From: Leptotrichia sp. oral taxon 847
Lineage (GTDB): Bacteria > Fusobacteriota > Fusobacteriia > Fusobacteriales > Leptotrichiaceae
Direction of reading: 5' to 3'
NCBI RefSeq assembly: GCF_001553645.1
Contig: NZ_CP014231.1
Span: 372,001 to 436,000, forward strand
Length of the DNA: 64,000 bases
How positions within the stretch are numbered: position 1 is the stretch's first letter; each line of letters begins with the position of its first letter. The notes beneath the pieces are model-generated. The model ran no database searches, had not been told where the DNA came from, and was given only the letters and a program-made list of their open reading frames with translations. A program made the translations under genes and the position numbers. Shown piece after piece: positions 28,281 through 38,712 of the stretch.

Positions 28281-29006
28281 TTATTTCACGTCAAAAACTG
28301 CCATATAAGGCAAATGATCTGATAATTTTGTCCAATCTGTCGAATTGTCATTGATATAAAAACTCTCTTTTACTTTGTACTTTGCATCTTTTTGAGCCAT
28401 TATATAATCAATTCTAGCTGTTTCCATATCTCTTTTTACATTATTTTTATTTCCAAATAAATCTCTTCCTTCAAAATAGCTGTCATTCCACATTTTTCTA
28501 ATTTTTTCATAATGTTCTGTCGTTGGCAAAAGATTAAAATCACCGCACAAAAATTTTACATCTCCTCTAAATTTACTGATCACGGAAAATAAATCCTCCA
28601 ATTCCTCGTGTTTATTATCTAGTCTGTTGTCCAAATGAGTATTTACAACCAAAATCTTTCTTTTAAATTTTGTTGTACTTAATTTAGCTGCCAAAACTTG
28701 TCTTTTTTCTTTACTTTTTCCAGGTAGTTCGTGAATGTATATAATTTTCACATCATATTTTGAAATAAAGGCAATTCCATATTCTCCTTTGTCAAAATCC
28801 ATCACTTTTTGAAAATAATAATAATTATATCCCAATTCCTGTGCCATTTCTTGAGTAACATCTCGAAATTTACTTCTTTTTGTATTTCTATCCACTTCCT
28901 GTAGTCCAATAAAATCAGGTTTATACTTTTTTATATTTCTTGCAAGTTCTCTTCCATCAGTTAATCTTGCACCAAAGATATTATATGTCATAAGTCTAAA
29001 TTCCAT
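28281..29006 (-). CDS. Endonuclease/exonuclease/phosphatase (EEP) family hydrolase
   Basis: This 241-residue Mg-dependent phosphodiesterase superfamily member has all the signature motifs: MTYNIFGAR, IGLQEVD, VNTHLDNR, LCGDFNLLP, ARIDYIMAQ and SDHLPYMAVFDV. These supply the metal Asn/Glu and the catalytic Asp and His residues. There is no signal peptide, so it should act in the cytoplasm. The substrate may be nucleic acid, a phosphoinositide-like lipid or another phosphodiester. It lies 20 bp after deoC and is probably in the same operon. Confidence 0.88.
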   Translation of the reverse strand: MEFRLMTYNIFGARLTDGRELARNIKKYKPDFIGLQEVDRNTKRSKFRDVTQEMAQELGYNYYYFQKVMDFDKGEYGIAFISKYDVKIIYIHELPGKSKEKRQVLAAKLSTTKFKRKILVVNTHLDNRLDNKHEELEDLFSVISKFRGDVKFLCGDFNLLPTTEHYEKIRKMWNDSYFEGRDLFGNKNNVKRDMETARIDYIMAQKDAKYKVKESFYINDNSTDWTKLSDHLPYMAVFDVK

Positions 29007-29026
29007 TTTTGCTTCCTATCCTTCTT

Positions 29027-29698
29027 TTATTTTTTATATTTTTCACCTTCTACGCTAAGTTCTTTTATTATGTTAATTCCTGAGCTTGTTCCAAGTCTTT
29101 CTGCTCCTAATTCAATGTATTTTCTAGCAGTTTTTAAATCTCTTATTCCACCGCTTGCTTTGACTTTTGCTTTGCTACCAACAGCCTCCTTCATCAATTT
29201 CACATCTTCAAATGTTGCTCCCCCTGTTCCAAATCCTGTTGAAGTCTTTACAAAATCAGCTTTTGCACTAACTGCTAATTCACAAGCTTTCACTTTTTCT
29301 GAATCTGTCAAATAACAAGTTTCTATAATCACTTTTAAAATATTTTTACCAATAGCCTCTTTTACCCCAGCTATTTCTTTTTCTACAAATTCGTAGTCTT
29401 TTGATTTTAACGCTCCAACGTTTATAACCATATCAATTTCTGATGCTCCATTTTCTATCGCATTTTTTGCTTCAAAGATTTTACTTTCCATAGACATTGC
29501 ACCTAGCGGAAACCCTACAACTGTCGCAACCTTCACATTCGTTCCTTTCACTTTGTCATAAGCAAATGCCGTATTTGCTCCATTTACACAAACTGAATAA
29601 AATTTATACTCTTTTGCTTCATCACATAATTTTTTTATTTCTTCTTTTGTTGCTGTTGTTTTTAATAACGTATGATCCACATATCTGTTTAGCTCCAT
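29027..29698 (-). CDS. deoC: Deoxyribose-phosphate aldolase
   Basis: This 223-residue class I aldolase splits 2-deoxyribose-5-phosphate to acetaldehyde and glyceraldehyde-3-phosphate. Motifs are VDHTLLKTTATKEEI, the VATVVGFPLGAM segment, GASEIDMVINVGAL, LKVIIETCYL, ADFVKTSTGFGTGGAT (Schiff-base Lys) and KASGGIRD. ATG 29698 is preferred over the GTG three codons upstream because GAGGGTG then has normal spacing. It heads the deoC-EEP-GNAT run and works with DeoD in deoxynucleoside catabolism. Confidence 0.95.
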   Translation of the reverse strand: MELNRYVDHTLLKTTATKEEIKKLCDEAKEYKFYSVCVNGANTAFAYDKVKGTNVKVATVVGFPLGAMSMESKIFEAKNAIENGASEIDMVINVGALKSKDYEFVEKEIAGVKEAIGKNILKVIIETCYLTDSEKVKACELAVSAKADFVKTSTGFGTGGATFEDVKLMKEAVGSKAKVKASGGIRDLKTARKYIELGAERLGTSSGINIIKELSVEGEKYKK

Positions 29699-30059
29699 TT
29701 TTATCACCCTCTCAAAATCATTTTAAAATATGTCTAAAAACTAGTAAAATGCCAAAAATTTTATTTAAAATTTAAATTTTAAAAACACTAAAATTTTAAT
29801 TTCCAGTTTTTAAAAATTTTTTTAATACTGTCTATTTTACATTTTTTAGGCACTTTTTAAATTATATTTTATAAAAAAATGTTACAAGTATTATTACATT
29901 TTTAAATATGTTTTATTATTATATTATACCTTATTTTTTCTCTTTTTCCCAATTTTTTTTATAAAAATTTTTTCAATTCGGTGCTTTTAAAATTTAATTT
30001 ATCAAAAATAAATTAATATAAAATGTTTAGTAAATCAATCTAATATTTAATAAATTTTG

Positions 30060-30111
30060 TTGACAAAATAGTTTAAATATTATATTATTAATGTATGAAT
30101 AGTTGTTCATA
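30060..30111 (+). promoter_or_regulatory. Promoter and ArsR/SmtB-like operator of the metal ATPase
   Basis: TTGACA (30060-30065), a 17-nt spacer and TATTAT (30083-30088) are followed by a perfect inverted repeat TATGAA-N6-TTCATA (30094-30111) over the expected transcription start. This resembles operators of CzrA/CadC-type metal-sensing repressors of the ArsR family. No such regulator gene is in the window. The remainder of 29708-30059 is AT-rich without other features. Confidence 0.65.
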
Positions 30112-30137
30112 TATTAACTGATTAAGAGGTGAAGAAA

Positions 30138-32276
30138 ATGGAAAAAAATAACGAATGCACTTTGGGTATAAAAGGTCTCAATTGTCCTAACTGCGCGGCA
30201 AAAATTGAAAACAATCTAAATGCTTTAAGCGACATAAAAAAAGCGACCGTCGATATTTTGGGAAAAAAAATTGTAATCAATTCTAATAAAACATTTTCTA
30301 GTGAAGATATTACAAAACTTGTTCAAAAAGAAGTTGACAGAATTGAAGACGGTGTTACTGTCCTTATGCCAAATTTAAAAGTTGAAGAAAACAAAGAATC
30401 GGAGGAAAATTTTAAAAATATAAGAAACAGATTTATTTTAGGTGTAATTTTATTGGCAGCTGCAATCTTTGTTCCAAAAAATTTGTTTGTCCCAAAACTA
30501 ATTTTATTTTTGGTAAGTTATTTTACGGTTGGATACGATGTTTTATTTAAAGCTATAAAAAATATAAAAAAAGGACAGATTTTTGACGAAAACTTTTTGA
30601 TGGTAATTGCAACACTTGGAGCTTTTGCGATAAAAGAATTTCCTGAAGCTGTGTCAGTTATGCTATTTTACCAAATTGGAGAAATGTTTCAAGATATAGC
30701 CGTCGGAAAATCAAGAAAATCCATTACTTCACTTATGAATATTAGACCTGACTACGCCAATTTAAAAATCGAGAGTGAAATAAAAAAAGTTTTGCCAAAA
30801 GAAGTAAAATTAGGCGATATAATAGTTATAAAACCTGGCGAAAAAGTTGCACTGGATGGAAAAATTATAAATGGAAGCTCAACTTTTGACACATCTGCTT
30901 TGACTGGAGAAGCCATCCCCAGAACATTGGAGATTGGAGATGAAATTTTAAGCGGATTTATAAACACTACAAATCTTGTGGAAATAGAAGTTACAAAGTC
31001 GTTTGAAAATTCCACAGTTTCAAAAATATTGGATTTGGTGCAAAATGCAAGTTCTAAAAAATCCAAAACAGAAAACTTTATCACAAAATTTGCAAGATTT
31101 TATACTCCTACAGTTGTAATAATCGCATTGCTTATTGCAATTTTACCAACTATTTTTATAAAAGATGCACAATTTTCAAATTGGCTTTACAGAGCGCTTA
31201 TCTTTTTAGTAGTTTCGTGTCCGTGCGCTTTAGTTGTTTCAATTCCACTAGGATTTTTTGGAGGAATCGGTGGAGCTTCAAAAAATGGGATTTTAATAAA
31301 AGGGGCAAATTATCTGGAAGCGTTAAATGATTTAGAAACAGTTGTCTTTGACAAGACTGGAACACTTACAAAAGGTAAATTTAAAGTCTCAGAAATAAAT
31401 GTACAAAATTCTAAATACACAAAAGATGACTTACTAAAATATGCAGCTATTGCAGAAAGTTTTTCAAATCATCCAATAGCGCAGTCAATCGTTTTAGAAT
31501 ACGAAAAAAATAACAAAAAAATTGAAAAAACTAATAGTTCAGAATTTGAGTTTGAGGAAATTGCAGGTCACGGAGTAAAAGTAAAATATGAAAATAGTGA
31601 AATTTTAGCAGGAAATCTTAAATTATTAAAAAAAGAAAATGTAGAAGCTGCTGAAAAAGAGGCTGTTGGAACAGTTGTCTATGTCGCAAAAGATGGAGAA
31701 TATTTGGGAAACTTAATAATTGCGGACGAAATAAAAGAAGACGCTAAAAAAACAGTTGACGAACTTAATAATTTGGGAATAAAAAATGTTGTAATGCTAA
31801 CAGGGGACAACAAAAAAATTGGAGAAAATGTGGCTAATAAATTAAATATTTCAAAAGTATTTACTGATTTATTGCCGCTTGAAAAAGTTGAAAAAATGGA
31901 AGAAATTTTAAAAAACAAAAGTATGAAAGGAAAAGTGCTATTCGTAGGAGATGGAATAAACGACGCACCAGTTCTCGCAAGAGCTGACATTGGAGTTGCA
32001 ATGGGTGGCGTTGGAAGCGACGCTGCATTAGAAGCCGCTGATATGATTATAATGAACGACGAACCTTCCAAAATAGTAACCGCTTTAAAAATCGCCAAAA
32101 AAACAAAAAAAATTGTCTGGCAAAATATAATTTTTGCACTCGGTGTAAAAGCCATTATTTTAATAATGGGTGCATTAGGATTTGCCACAATGTGGGAAGC
32201 AGTCTTTGGAGATGTTGGAGTTGCATTAATTGCAATATTAAACGCAACAAGAGCATTGACTTATAAAGAAAATTAG
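30138..32276 (+). CDS. Heavy-metal (Zn/Cd/Pb) P1B-type ATPase
   Basis: This 712-residue inner-membrane efflux pump has an N-terminal HMA domain with GLNCPNC (Cys16 and Cys19), about eight transmembrane helices, the ion-binding CPC motif at 361-363 (VSCPCALVV), phosphorylation site DKTGTLT with Asp405, SNHPIAQ and the hinge GDGINDAPVLA. The lone HMA domain and SCPCAL favour the CadA/ZntA group over copper pumps. ATG 30138 is preferred to GTG 30129 because AGAGGTG lies upstream. An ArsR-like operator overlaps its promoter, so metal induction is likely. Metal specificity is inferred. Confidence 0.93.
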   Translation: MEKNNECTLGIKGLNCPNCAAKIENNLNALSDIKKATVDILGKKIVINSNKTFSSEDITKLVQKEVDRIEDGVTVLMPNLKVEENKESEENFKNIRNRFILGVILLAAAIFVPKNLFVPKLILFLVSYFTVGYDVLFKAIKNIKKGQIFDENFLMVIATLGAFAIKEFPEAVSVMLFYQIGEMFQDIAVGKSRKSITSLMNIRPDYANLKIESEIKKVLPKEVKLGDIIVIKPGEKVALDGKIINGSSTFDTSALTGEAIPRTLEIGDEILSGFINTTNLVEIEVTKSFENSTVSKILDLVQNASSKKSKTENFITKFARFYTPTVVIIALLIAILPTIFIKDAQFSNWLYRALIFLVVSCPCALVVSIPLGFFGGIGGASKNGILIKGANYLEALNDLETVVFDKTGTLTKGKFKVSEINVQNSKYTKDDLLKYAAIAESFSNHPIAQSIVLEYEKNNKKIEKTNSSEFEFEEIAGHGVKVKYENSEILAGNLKLLKKENVEAAEKEAVGTVVYVAKDGEYLGNLIIADEIKEDAKKTVDELNNLGIKNVVMLTGDNKKIGENVANKLNISKVFTDLLPLEKVEKMEEILKNKSMKGKVLFVGDGINDAPVLARADIGVAMGGVGSDAALEAADMIIMNDEPSKIVTALKIAKKTKKIVWQNIIFALGVKAIILIMGALGFATMWEAVFGDVGVALIAILNATRALTYKEN

Positions 32277-32291
32277 ATATCCGTATTATAT

Positions 32292-32328
32292 AAAAAATAG
32301 TGAAACTACAAAAGTCTCACTATTTTTT
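32292..32328 (+). terminator. Terminator of the metal ATPase gene
   Basis: AAATAGTGAAACT and AGTCTCACTATTT form a near-perfect stem with a 5-nt loop, followed by T on the plus strand. It begins 16 bp after the ATPase stop. The preceding A-run would also make it work for the minus-strand autotransporter gene. Confidence 0.8.
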
Positions 32329-32442
32329 ATTTTGTCACTAAACACCCAATAGAAATAATACTTCATAATCCACTTAAACAAAATAAGGGAATTTTATCGT
32401 TTACCAAGTTCATTATTAATAACGTCAATTCATCAACAAAAA

Positions 32443-35400
32443 TTAGTAAATCAATCTAAATCCTACACCACTTCTTACATTCTTACCTTTAGTGTCGTAT
32501 CCTGCATTTACTGTTACTCCAAATCTTGTGTTGTCCACTCCGATATTCAAGTCAAACTTACCGTTTCCTTTTCTATCTTCCTTGTCCCCTCTTATTCCAA
32601 ACCAGTCTGCATCTGTGTATCTTACTCTTCCTTCGTTGTTCTTACTTGCCATCTTTCCTAGTTCATTTTCATATGCCGCTGTAAGTCCTACTGTTAAGTT
32701 TGTTCTCACTGCCATTGGTTGGATATATCTAAACTCTAGTCCTGCTTCCGGTTTTACTGAGAAGTAGTCGTTTCCTTTTACTTCCAGTCTCATTTCTCCA
32801 GAATCTTCCTTTATCTTGTTAAATCTTCCATATTCCATCTTCAACGCTCCATATGGTCGCAAGTGTGTTCTTTCACTCAATCTTATATCATATCCCAAAT
32901 CTGTCTTAAGCGCTGCTCCATATGAATTATAGTCTGATTTCGCCTGGAATATATCGTCTACAACTAGATATCTACGTTTCATATTGTTAATTCCAAAGAA
33001 CACATCTCCTCCAATTGTCCATTGTAGTGATCCGTTATGGTCTGTTGCCGGAGACATTGTCTTAAAGATTCCTGCTTTAAGCTGTGTCTGGTTTTCTCTT
33101 GAATGTCCTATATCTTTAAATTTAAATCTGTTTGTTACTGCTCCTGCATACCATCCCTGAGAGTTACCCATCTTAACTGTTTCGTCTTCGTGAACGTAAG
33201 CTACTCCATAGGCATTGCTTGTATAGTCAATAACTCCTGCTGTGTCAGTATTGTATTCGTCCCTTTGACCAAATACTTTAATCTTGTTGTTCTGTTTAGA
33301 TGGATTTCTCCAGTCGTGTTTCAAATATTTGAATTCCTTGTCTAACAAGTTTCCTGTCGCATTTATTCTTTGCTGTAGGTTTCCATACTGGTGTCCCATC
33401 ATTTCATCAAAAGCTTGATATAACAACACTTCTTCGTTATTTCCTATTCCATTTAATTTTTGGAATAATTGATTTTCTCTTGTACCTAAAGCTTCCACTC
33501 CATATCTTTGTTCCAGTCCATCCAAGAAATTATATGTATCTGTACTGTCTACTGGTGTTGTTTCTTTTCCTGCCCATGCTGTGTATGGAATTTTAGCCAT
33601 ATATAGACTTGTTATTACTCCGTTTGAATCCAATGTTGGAGTCGCTATCCATCCTATTGAGCCTGAATATACATTCCACTTGATATTTGGATTGTTTAAC
33701 ATTGCTCTTCTATATGGATTTATTATGTTAGGATCATTTACTAAAATGTATTTGCTAGTTGTTGATTCTGCAGCTTCAGATCCAATAATTAAATCTGCTT
33801 CACTTGTCAAATTTTGCAATCCGTCTATTGATTTTGTATAGTTAACTCCTGAAGTATTTACATATAATCCAATGCTAGAAGCTGATACGGATATTGGATT
33901 TTTTGCCATTGTATTTACAACTACTGGTGTTTGAGGTACGCCATTCACAGTAATTGTGGCAGTTGAGGCTCCCGCAGGTGCATCAATTTTTACTCCTCCT
34001 ACTCCTTTTCCTGTTGCAGGCACTGTATATTCATAAATTGTATCTTCATCTTTTGTGCTTCCATTTACTTTTATAGTTCCGTAGTTCGCCACTGTTCCAC
34101 CTTTTAAGTAAACTCCCACACCGTTTTTCGCATTTATGTCGATAGTCGCACCTTTATTATTTATCAATTTTGAATTTTTTCCAAGATATACTCCAACTGT
34201 ATTTGTGTAAGTTCCGGAACCTGTTGTAATTGAGTTATTGTTTATTGCAGTTGCTCCATTATCAGCATAGATACCTGTTGTGTTACTTGCGTTCAACACG
34301 ATATTTCCGTCATTTGTTGCTGTACTTCCTGCACCACTTGCATACATACCGATACTATGTTTCCCGTTTACATTAATTGTTCCTTTGTTTATTATATCAC
34401 CTGTATCAGTTGTTTCATATCCTGCACCCATACCTATTGAGTACAGAGGAGCCGGATTACCGCTACTGTCAACAGCTGAAATATCTGATTCTCCTACTGT
34501 GATTGTTCCATTGTTTGTTGCAGTTCCACCTTTAATACTGTAAACTGCCACATTTCCTGAACCACTTGAAAAATCAATGTTTCCATTATTTGTTACTGTT
34601 CCAGCTGAATAAATACCGTAATTTTGTCCTCCTGTAGAAGTTATATTTGTAGAGTTTGTTACTGTTCCTGATGTATCACTCGAATACACATATACATTCT
34701 TGTCTCCTAGTCCTACATTTGAAATTTTAGAATTTATTGTATTTCCTGTCCCAACATTTACAAATCCAAATGAATTGTTTCCAATGTTAAATGCAGTTCC
34801 ACTATTTGTAACAGTCTGTCCGCTTCCTACTGTATAAACTCCAACTGCCTCATCTGTTCCTGTTGTTATTGTTCCACCTGTCAAATTTACATTTCCACTT
34901 TGAGAATATATTCCAATTGCTGCATTTCCTATCTTCAAGTTACCTGAATTTTCTGCATTATATCCATAAATTCCAATTGTATTATTTCCAGAATCTATTG
35001 TTCCAGTATTTTCAAGTGTTACAGTATTATGGTCGGTGTAAAGTCCAACGTTAGGACTAGTAATTGAAGCTGAATCCCCCAATGTTATTGTTCCACTATT
35101 CTTGGCTGTATATCCTGGTGTTCCAGTTGCATATATTGCCGTATTTCTATCACCTGTCATAGTGATTTTTCCTGTATTTTCCAATATTACCCCTGGAGAA
35201 AGTGCCGCATCTGGTTTGTAAGAAATTGCAACCGAATCATTTCCTGCTGATTCTATTGATCCTGGATTGTTTATTGCCTGTGTTGTAGAACCTTCTGAAT
35301 ACAATCCTGTTGAATTAGAACCTATTGTAATCTTACCTGCATTTTCAATCAATGAATCCTCAGTTCCATAGATAGCTGTTGACTTATCACCTATTGTCAT

Positions 35401-38400
35401 AACCCCTGTTGCTTTGTTATATAGTTCTCCAAACTTAGCATACATTCCAGTAGATCCTGCACCACTTAAATTAATTGTTCCTTCATTTGACAAGACAACC
35501 TTATTTCTTGCATACAGACCCCTGTTATTTTCCTGAGCCATTGCAACCTGATTAGCCTGTGTTCCTGTAATAGTCTTAGTATTTGCATTCGTTATTGACG
35601 AATTTGAAATTTCAAGCTGATTGTATGCGTCGTTGGCATCATCCAAGTTTACATCCTGATTAATTGTAAGTTTACTTAAGTACAACATAAATGTCTTATA
35701 GTCAGTTCCATTTATATGTGCTCCTGTAGCTTTTGAGACAGCATCTCCTGTTGTATCAGACAAGTCCATTCCAACATTTTGTGCAATAAACAGTCTTGAG
35801 CCTTTATTCATATTTAAAGTTAGATTTCCCAAAGTTGTATTTGTTCCATCTCCAAAATTATTTTTTGCCCATCCTTCAATTTGAGTTTTTCCAAAGTTAC
35901 CACCATTTCCTACATAATAAAAGGCATTTCCTCTGGTATTAGGAGTAGTTCCACCCTCAATAGTCGCATTCATCTTTCCATCTATCGCAACTTTTCCTGA
36001 ACCATCTTCACCAAGATAGAATAGTAATGATTTTTGCCCTGTAGTTGCTGTTCCTGTTCCTTTTAATGTAATCTTACCTTTATCAGCATCATAGTTTACT
36101 GCTCCTTCATATGCTTTTACAGTGTGGTCTCCAACTTCCAGTGTGGCATTTTCACCTGAATATACCCCAATTGATTCTGCTCCTTTCACATTAGCGTCCA
36201 CATTTATACTATTTGTACCGCTGCTTATAAGTTTTGAATTTTTACCGGCAACGATACCGTAGGAACCTTTTTTAACTTTATTTCCTGATCCATCTAAATA
36301 TTCATACACTCCAGCAGAGCCACCTGCACCATCATTTACTTTTACAGTTCCTGTAGATGTAGTTGTTACATCAGCAGTATTAGTTGAATTATCTCCAATA
36401 ATTAATCCTGTAACCCCATTTCCTTCAGCTGTAGTAGTTCCACCATAATTTAATGTACCATTTGTAATCAACACACCTGTTGAATTATCACCTTTTACAC
36501 TAATATCACTTGTTGCAGCAAGTGTTCCCGATGGGTTACCAGTTCCTTTAATCATATATACACCAACGTTAGTTGCTGTTCCTGTTCCCTTCAACTCAAT
36601 TTTTCCTGAGTTATTAAGCTGTCCACCACTGGTTGCCATTCCAATTCCATTGATAATCGCATTACCGCTTATTGTTTTACCTGCATTATTTACAACATCC
36701 GCATTTATTCCAACCATTCCTATTGATGAATCGCCATCTAAAGTGATTGTTCCGTTATTTATTGCTTTAGGTGTCCCAGGTGCATCTGTTGATACTATCC
36801 CTTTACCTACTCTCATAGCTATATTTTGTCTTTTTTCAGTACTGCTGACATTAATTGTTCCACCCGCATCATTTGTTATATCATCAGCGGCATTCGCAAT
36901 CAAAACCATACCGGTATTACCTTTACCACCAGAAACATTTATTATTCCATTATTTTTTACTCTTCCTTGATATGCTCTTATTGCACTAGCATTACTGTAA
37001 CCAGAATCTTCTATAACTGCAATTCCTGATGACAACGAATTTACTGGATTATTCTTGGAATCAACTCCTGCATCCCCACTTACATTAAGCATTCCAGTAT
37101 TTTCCATCGTACTATTAGGTGCTACACGTGAAGACCATTTCATACCATAGCTCGCTGTACCACCTATATTCATCTTATTTGTATTTGCAACTTCTACAAG
37201 CGAAGGTGAACTGGGAGCATAAACTTGAATTCCTATTGATTTTTCACCACCAAAATCAATTGTTCCATTATTTGTTAATACATATTTACTATTAACTCTT
37301 CTATCGTCATTCTCATAGGTTAATATCATACCAATTTTATATCCTGTATACCCAGCAGGAGTTCTAGTTATATCAACAGTTGTTCCACCTAGTAATGGTG
37401 CAAGAGTTAACGGTGCAGAAGCTCCTTTGGCTAATCCACCAATAGTTGCAAGCGTTGTTTCAGAAGCATCTGTTATTGTTCCTGTATTAACCATTTCTCT
37501 TTTACTTCCATTTGGCCCATAATATGTATCAGTTTGAACTTCAAATCCCACTGTCAAAGGTCCAACCAAATTAACTGTTGCCTTGTTATCAAGTTTAATA
37601 TCTGTATTTGCGGGTGCATTATCCATTGTAGCTGCCCGAGAACCACCAACTAAAAAATTTTGTGCATTATATCCTCTTCCCGCATTTCTTTCAGATTGTT
37701 TTTGAGTTTCATTAAGCGGATTTTCTGAATTAACTGTTAAATTAGTTGTTAAATTGTAATTTGTTTCTGTATCAAAGTATGATTTTAATAAAACACTTCC
37801 TGTATTAGTCCAAGAATGTCTTAATGATGGATAACCATCTCTAAGTCTTCCTTTAGTACCAGGAGCATTAGCTAAAACCGAAAAAGCATTAAGATCAAAA
37901 TCATAATTATAAGCTCCACCATCTACACCGCTTCCACAATCTGCCATATAATTACAGTAAGAACCTAGCTGTATATTAAAAGTAGGTGGTGCTGGTAATT
38001 TTGGCAATTCTGGCAACCCAATAACTGGTTTTGGTGGTGTAAAGCTAATTGTTTCTGGTAATGTTGGTGTAATCACACTTTTTGCTGCTATTACAATTGG
38101 CGATTTATTTACATTTCTTGGACGTATTCCTGCACGTACTTCAAAAGGTATAATTGGCTCTTTTACCGATTTTACACTGGCTATACCATATCCTTTTGCT
38201 GAACCTGAAGCGAAATTTGCTTTTCTATTTTTGTCTAATAGTCCATAGTTACTACTGTCTGGAGATATTGCTCTTTCATAAATATTCGAACTTCTTTCAA
38301 ATACCCCTTCATAAGGATATTTTTCTTTTTTATCTCCTCTTCCTTTGTAAGTTCCATTCCAATTATTATTAAAATAATTAATTCCATATTGCCAGCTGCT

Positions 38401-38712
38401 CCAAGGCGATTTTACAACATGATCTCCTTGTTCCATTAACTGAATTAACTCTAAATTTGTATTTTTAAGTAATTTATTATTTTCAGCCCTAGCTCTTTTA
38501 AACTGAGATCTTATATCTTTTATTGAATTATCTATCTGTCTAGTCTGAGTAATTATCTCATCTTCGGCAGAAAGTGCTGGTCTTGAAATCCCTAGCGTCG
38601 TCATTCCAGTCAAAAGGAATGTAATTAATGCTGAATCTGTATATTTAAAGTCTTTGACTCTTTTAGCAAATGTTTTCAAATCCTTTTTTAGTTGTTTCAA
38701 ATTATTTCCCAT
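32443..38712 (-). CDS. Type Va autotransporter with Fusobacteriota N-terminal module
   Basis: This 2,089-residue outer-membrane protein begins MGNNLKQLKKDLKTFAKRVK, then KYTDSALITFLLTG and a signal-like segment ending RPALSA. This is the autotransporter-associated N-terminal domain seen in Leptotrichia and Fusobacterium. A Pro-rich stretch (LPELPKLPAPP, near 250) precedes a long passenger of degenerate repeats built on NNGTI, NTGKI and GSNSTGLYS, expected to be a beta-helix. The C-terminal 280 residues form the autotransporter beta-barrel, ending GVGFRLIY with a terminal aromatic. ATG 38712 is chosen because GAAGGA precedes it; the frame extends 12 codons further without support. Adhesion is the likely role; ligand unknown. 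Confidence 0.93.
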   Translation of the reverse strand: MGNNLKQLKKDLKTFAKRVKDFKYTDSALITFLLTGMTTLGISRPALSAEDEIITQTRQIDNSIKDIRSQFKRARAENNKLLKNTNLELIQLMEQGDHVVKSPWSSWQYGINYFNNNWNGTYKGRGDKKEKYPYEGVFERSSNIYERAISPDSSNYGLLDKNRKANFASGSAKGYGIASVKSVKEPIIPFEVRAGIRPRNVNKSPIVIAAKSVITPTLPETISFTPPKPVIGLPELPKLPAPPTFNIQLGSYCNYMADCGSGVDGGAYNYDFDLNAFSVLANAPGTKGRLRDGYPSLRHSWTNTGSVLLKSYFDTETNYNLTTNLTVNSENPLNETQKQSERNAGRGYNAQNFLVGGSRAATMDNAPANTDIKLDNKATVNLVGPLTVGFEVQTDTYYGPNGSKREMVNTGTITDASETTLATIGGLAKGASAPLTLAPLLGGTTVDITRTPAGYTGYKIGMILTYENDDRRVNSKYVLTNNGTIDFGGEKSIGIQVYAPSSPSLVEVANTNKMNIGGTASYGMKWSSRVAPNSTMENTGMLNVSGDAGVDSKNNPVNSLSSGIAVIEDSGYSNASAIRAYQGRVKNNGIINVSGGKGNTGMVLIANAADDITNDAGGTINVSSTEKRQNIAMRVGKGIVSTDAPGTPKAINNGTITLDGDSSIGMVGINADVVNNAGKTISGNAIINGIGMATSGGQLNNSGKIELKGTGTATNVGVYMIKGTGNPSGTLAATSDISVKGDNSTGVLITNGTLNYGGTTTAEGNGVTGLIIGDNSTNTADVTTTSTGTVKVNDGAGGSAGVYEYLDGSGNKVKKGSYGIVAGKNSKLISSGTNSINVDANVKGAESIGVYSGENATLEVGDHTVKAYEGAVNYDADKGKITLKGTGTATTGQKSLLFYLGEDGSGKVAIDGKMNATIEGGTTPNTRGNAFYYVGNGGNFGKTQIEGWAKNNFGDGTNTTLGNLTLNMNKGSRLFIAQNVGMDLSDTTGDAVSKATGAHINGTDYKTFMLYLSKLTINQDVNLDDANDAYNQLEISNSSITNANTKTITGTQANQVAMAQENNRGLYARNKVVLSNEGTINLSGAGSTGMYAKFGELYNKATGVMTIGDKSTAIYGTEDSLIENAGKITIGSNSTGLYSEGSTTQAINNPGSIESAGNDSVAISYKPDAALSPGVILENTGKITMTGDRNTAIYATGTPGYTAKNSGTITLGDSASITSPNVGLYTDHNTVTLENTGTIDSGNNTIGIYGYNAENSGNLKIGNAAIGIYSQSGNVNLTGGTITTGTDEAVGVYTVGSGQTVTNSGTAFNIGNNSFGFVNVGTGNTINSKISNVGLGDKNVYVYSSDTSGTVTNSTNITSTGGQNYGIYSAGTVTNNGNIDFSSGSGNVAVYSIKGGTATNNGTITVGESDISAVDSSGNPAPLYSIGMGAGYETTDTGDIINKGTINVNGKHSIGMYASGAGSTATNDGNIVLNASNTTGIYADNGATAINNNSITTGSGTYTNTVGVYLGKNSKLINNKGATIDINAKNGVGVYLKGGTVANYGTIKVNGSTKDEDTIYEYTVPATGKGVGGVKIDAPAGASTATITVNGVPQTPVVVNTMAKNPISVSASSIGLYVNTSGVNYTKSIDGLQNLTSEADLIIGSEAAESTTSKYILVNDPNIINPYRRAMLNNPNIKWNVYSGSIGWIATPTLDSNGVITSLYMAKIPYTAWAGKETTPVDSTDTYNFLDGLEQRYGVEALGTRENQLFQKLNGIGNNEEVLLYQAFDEMMGHQYGNLQQRINATGNLLDKEFKYLKHDWRNPSKQNNKIKVFGQRDEYNTDTAGVIDYTSNAYGVAYVHEDETVKMGNSQGWYAGAVTNRFKFKDIGHSRENQTQLKAGIFKTMSPATDHNGSLQWTIGGDVFFGINNMKRRYLVVDDIFQAKSDYNSYGAALKTDLGYDIRLSERTHLRPYGALKMEYGRFNKIKEDSGEMRLEVKGNDYFSVKPEAGLEFRYIQPMAVRTNLTVGLTAAYENELGKMASKNNEGRVRYTDADWFGIRGDKEDRKGNGKFDLNIGVDNTRFGVTVNAGYDTKGKNVRSGVGFRLIY

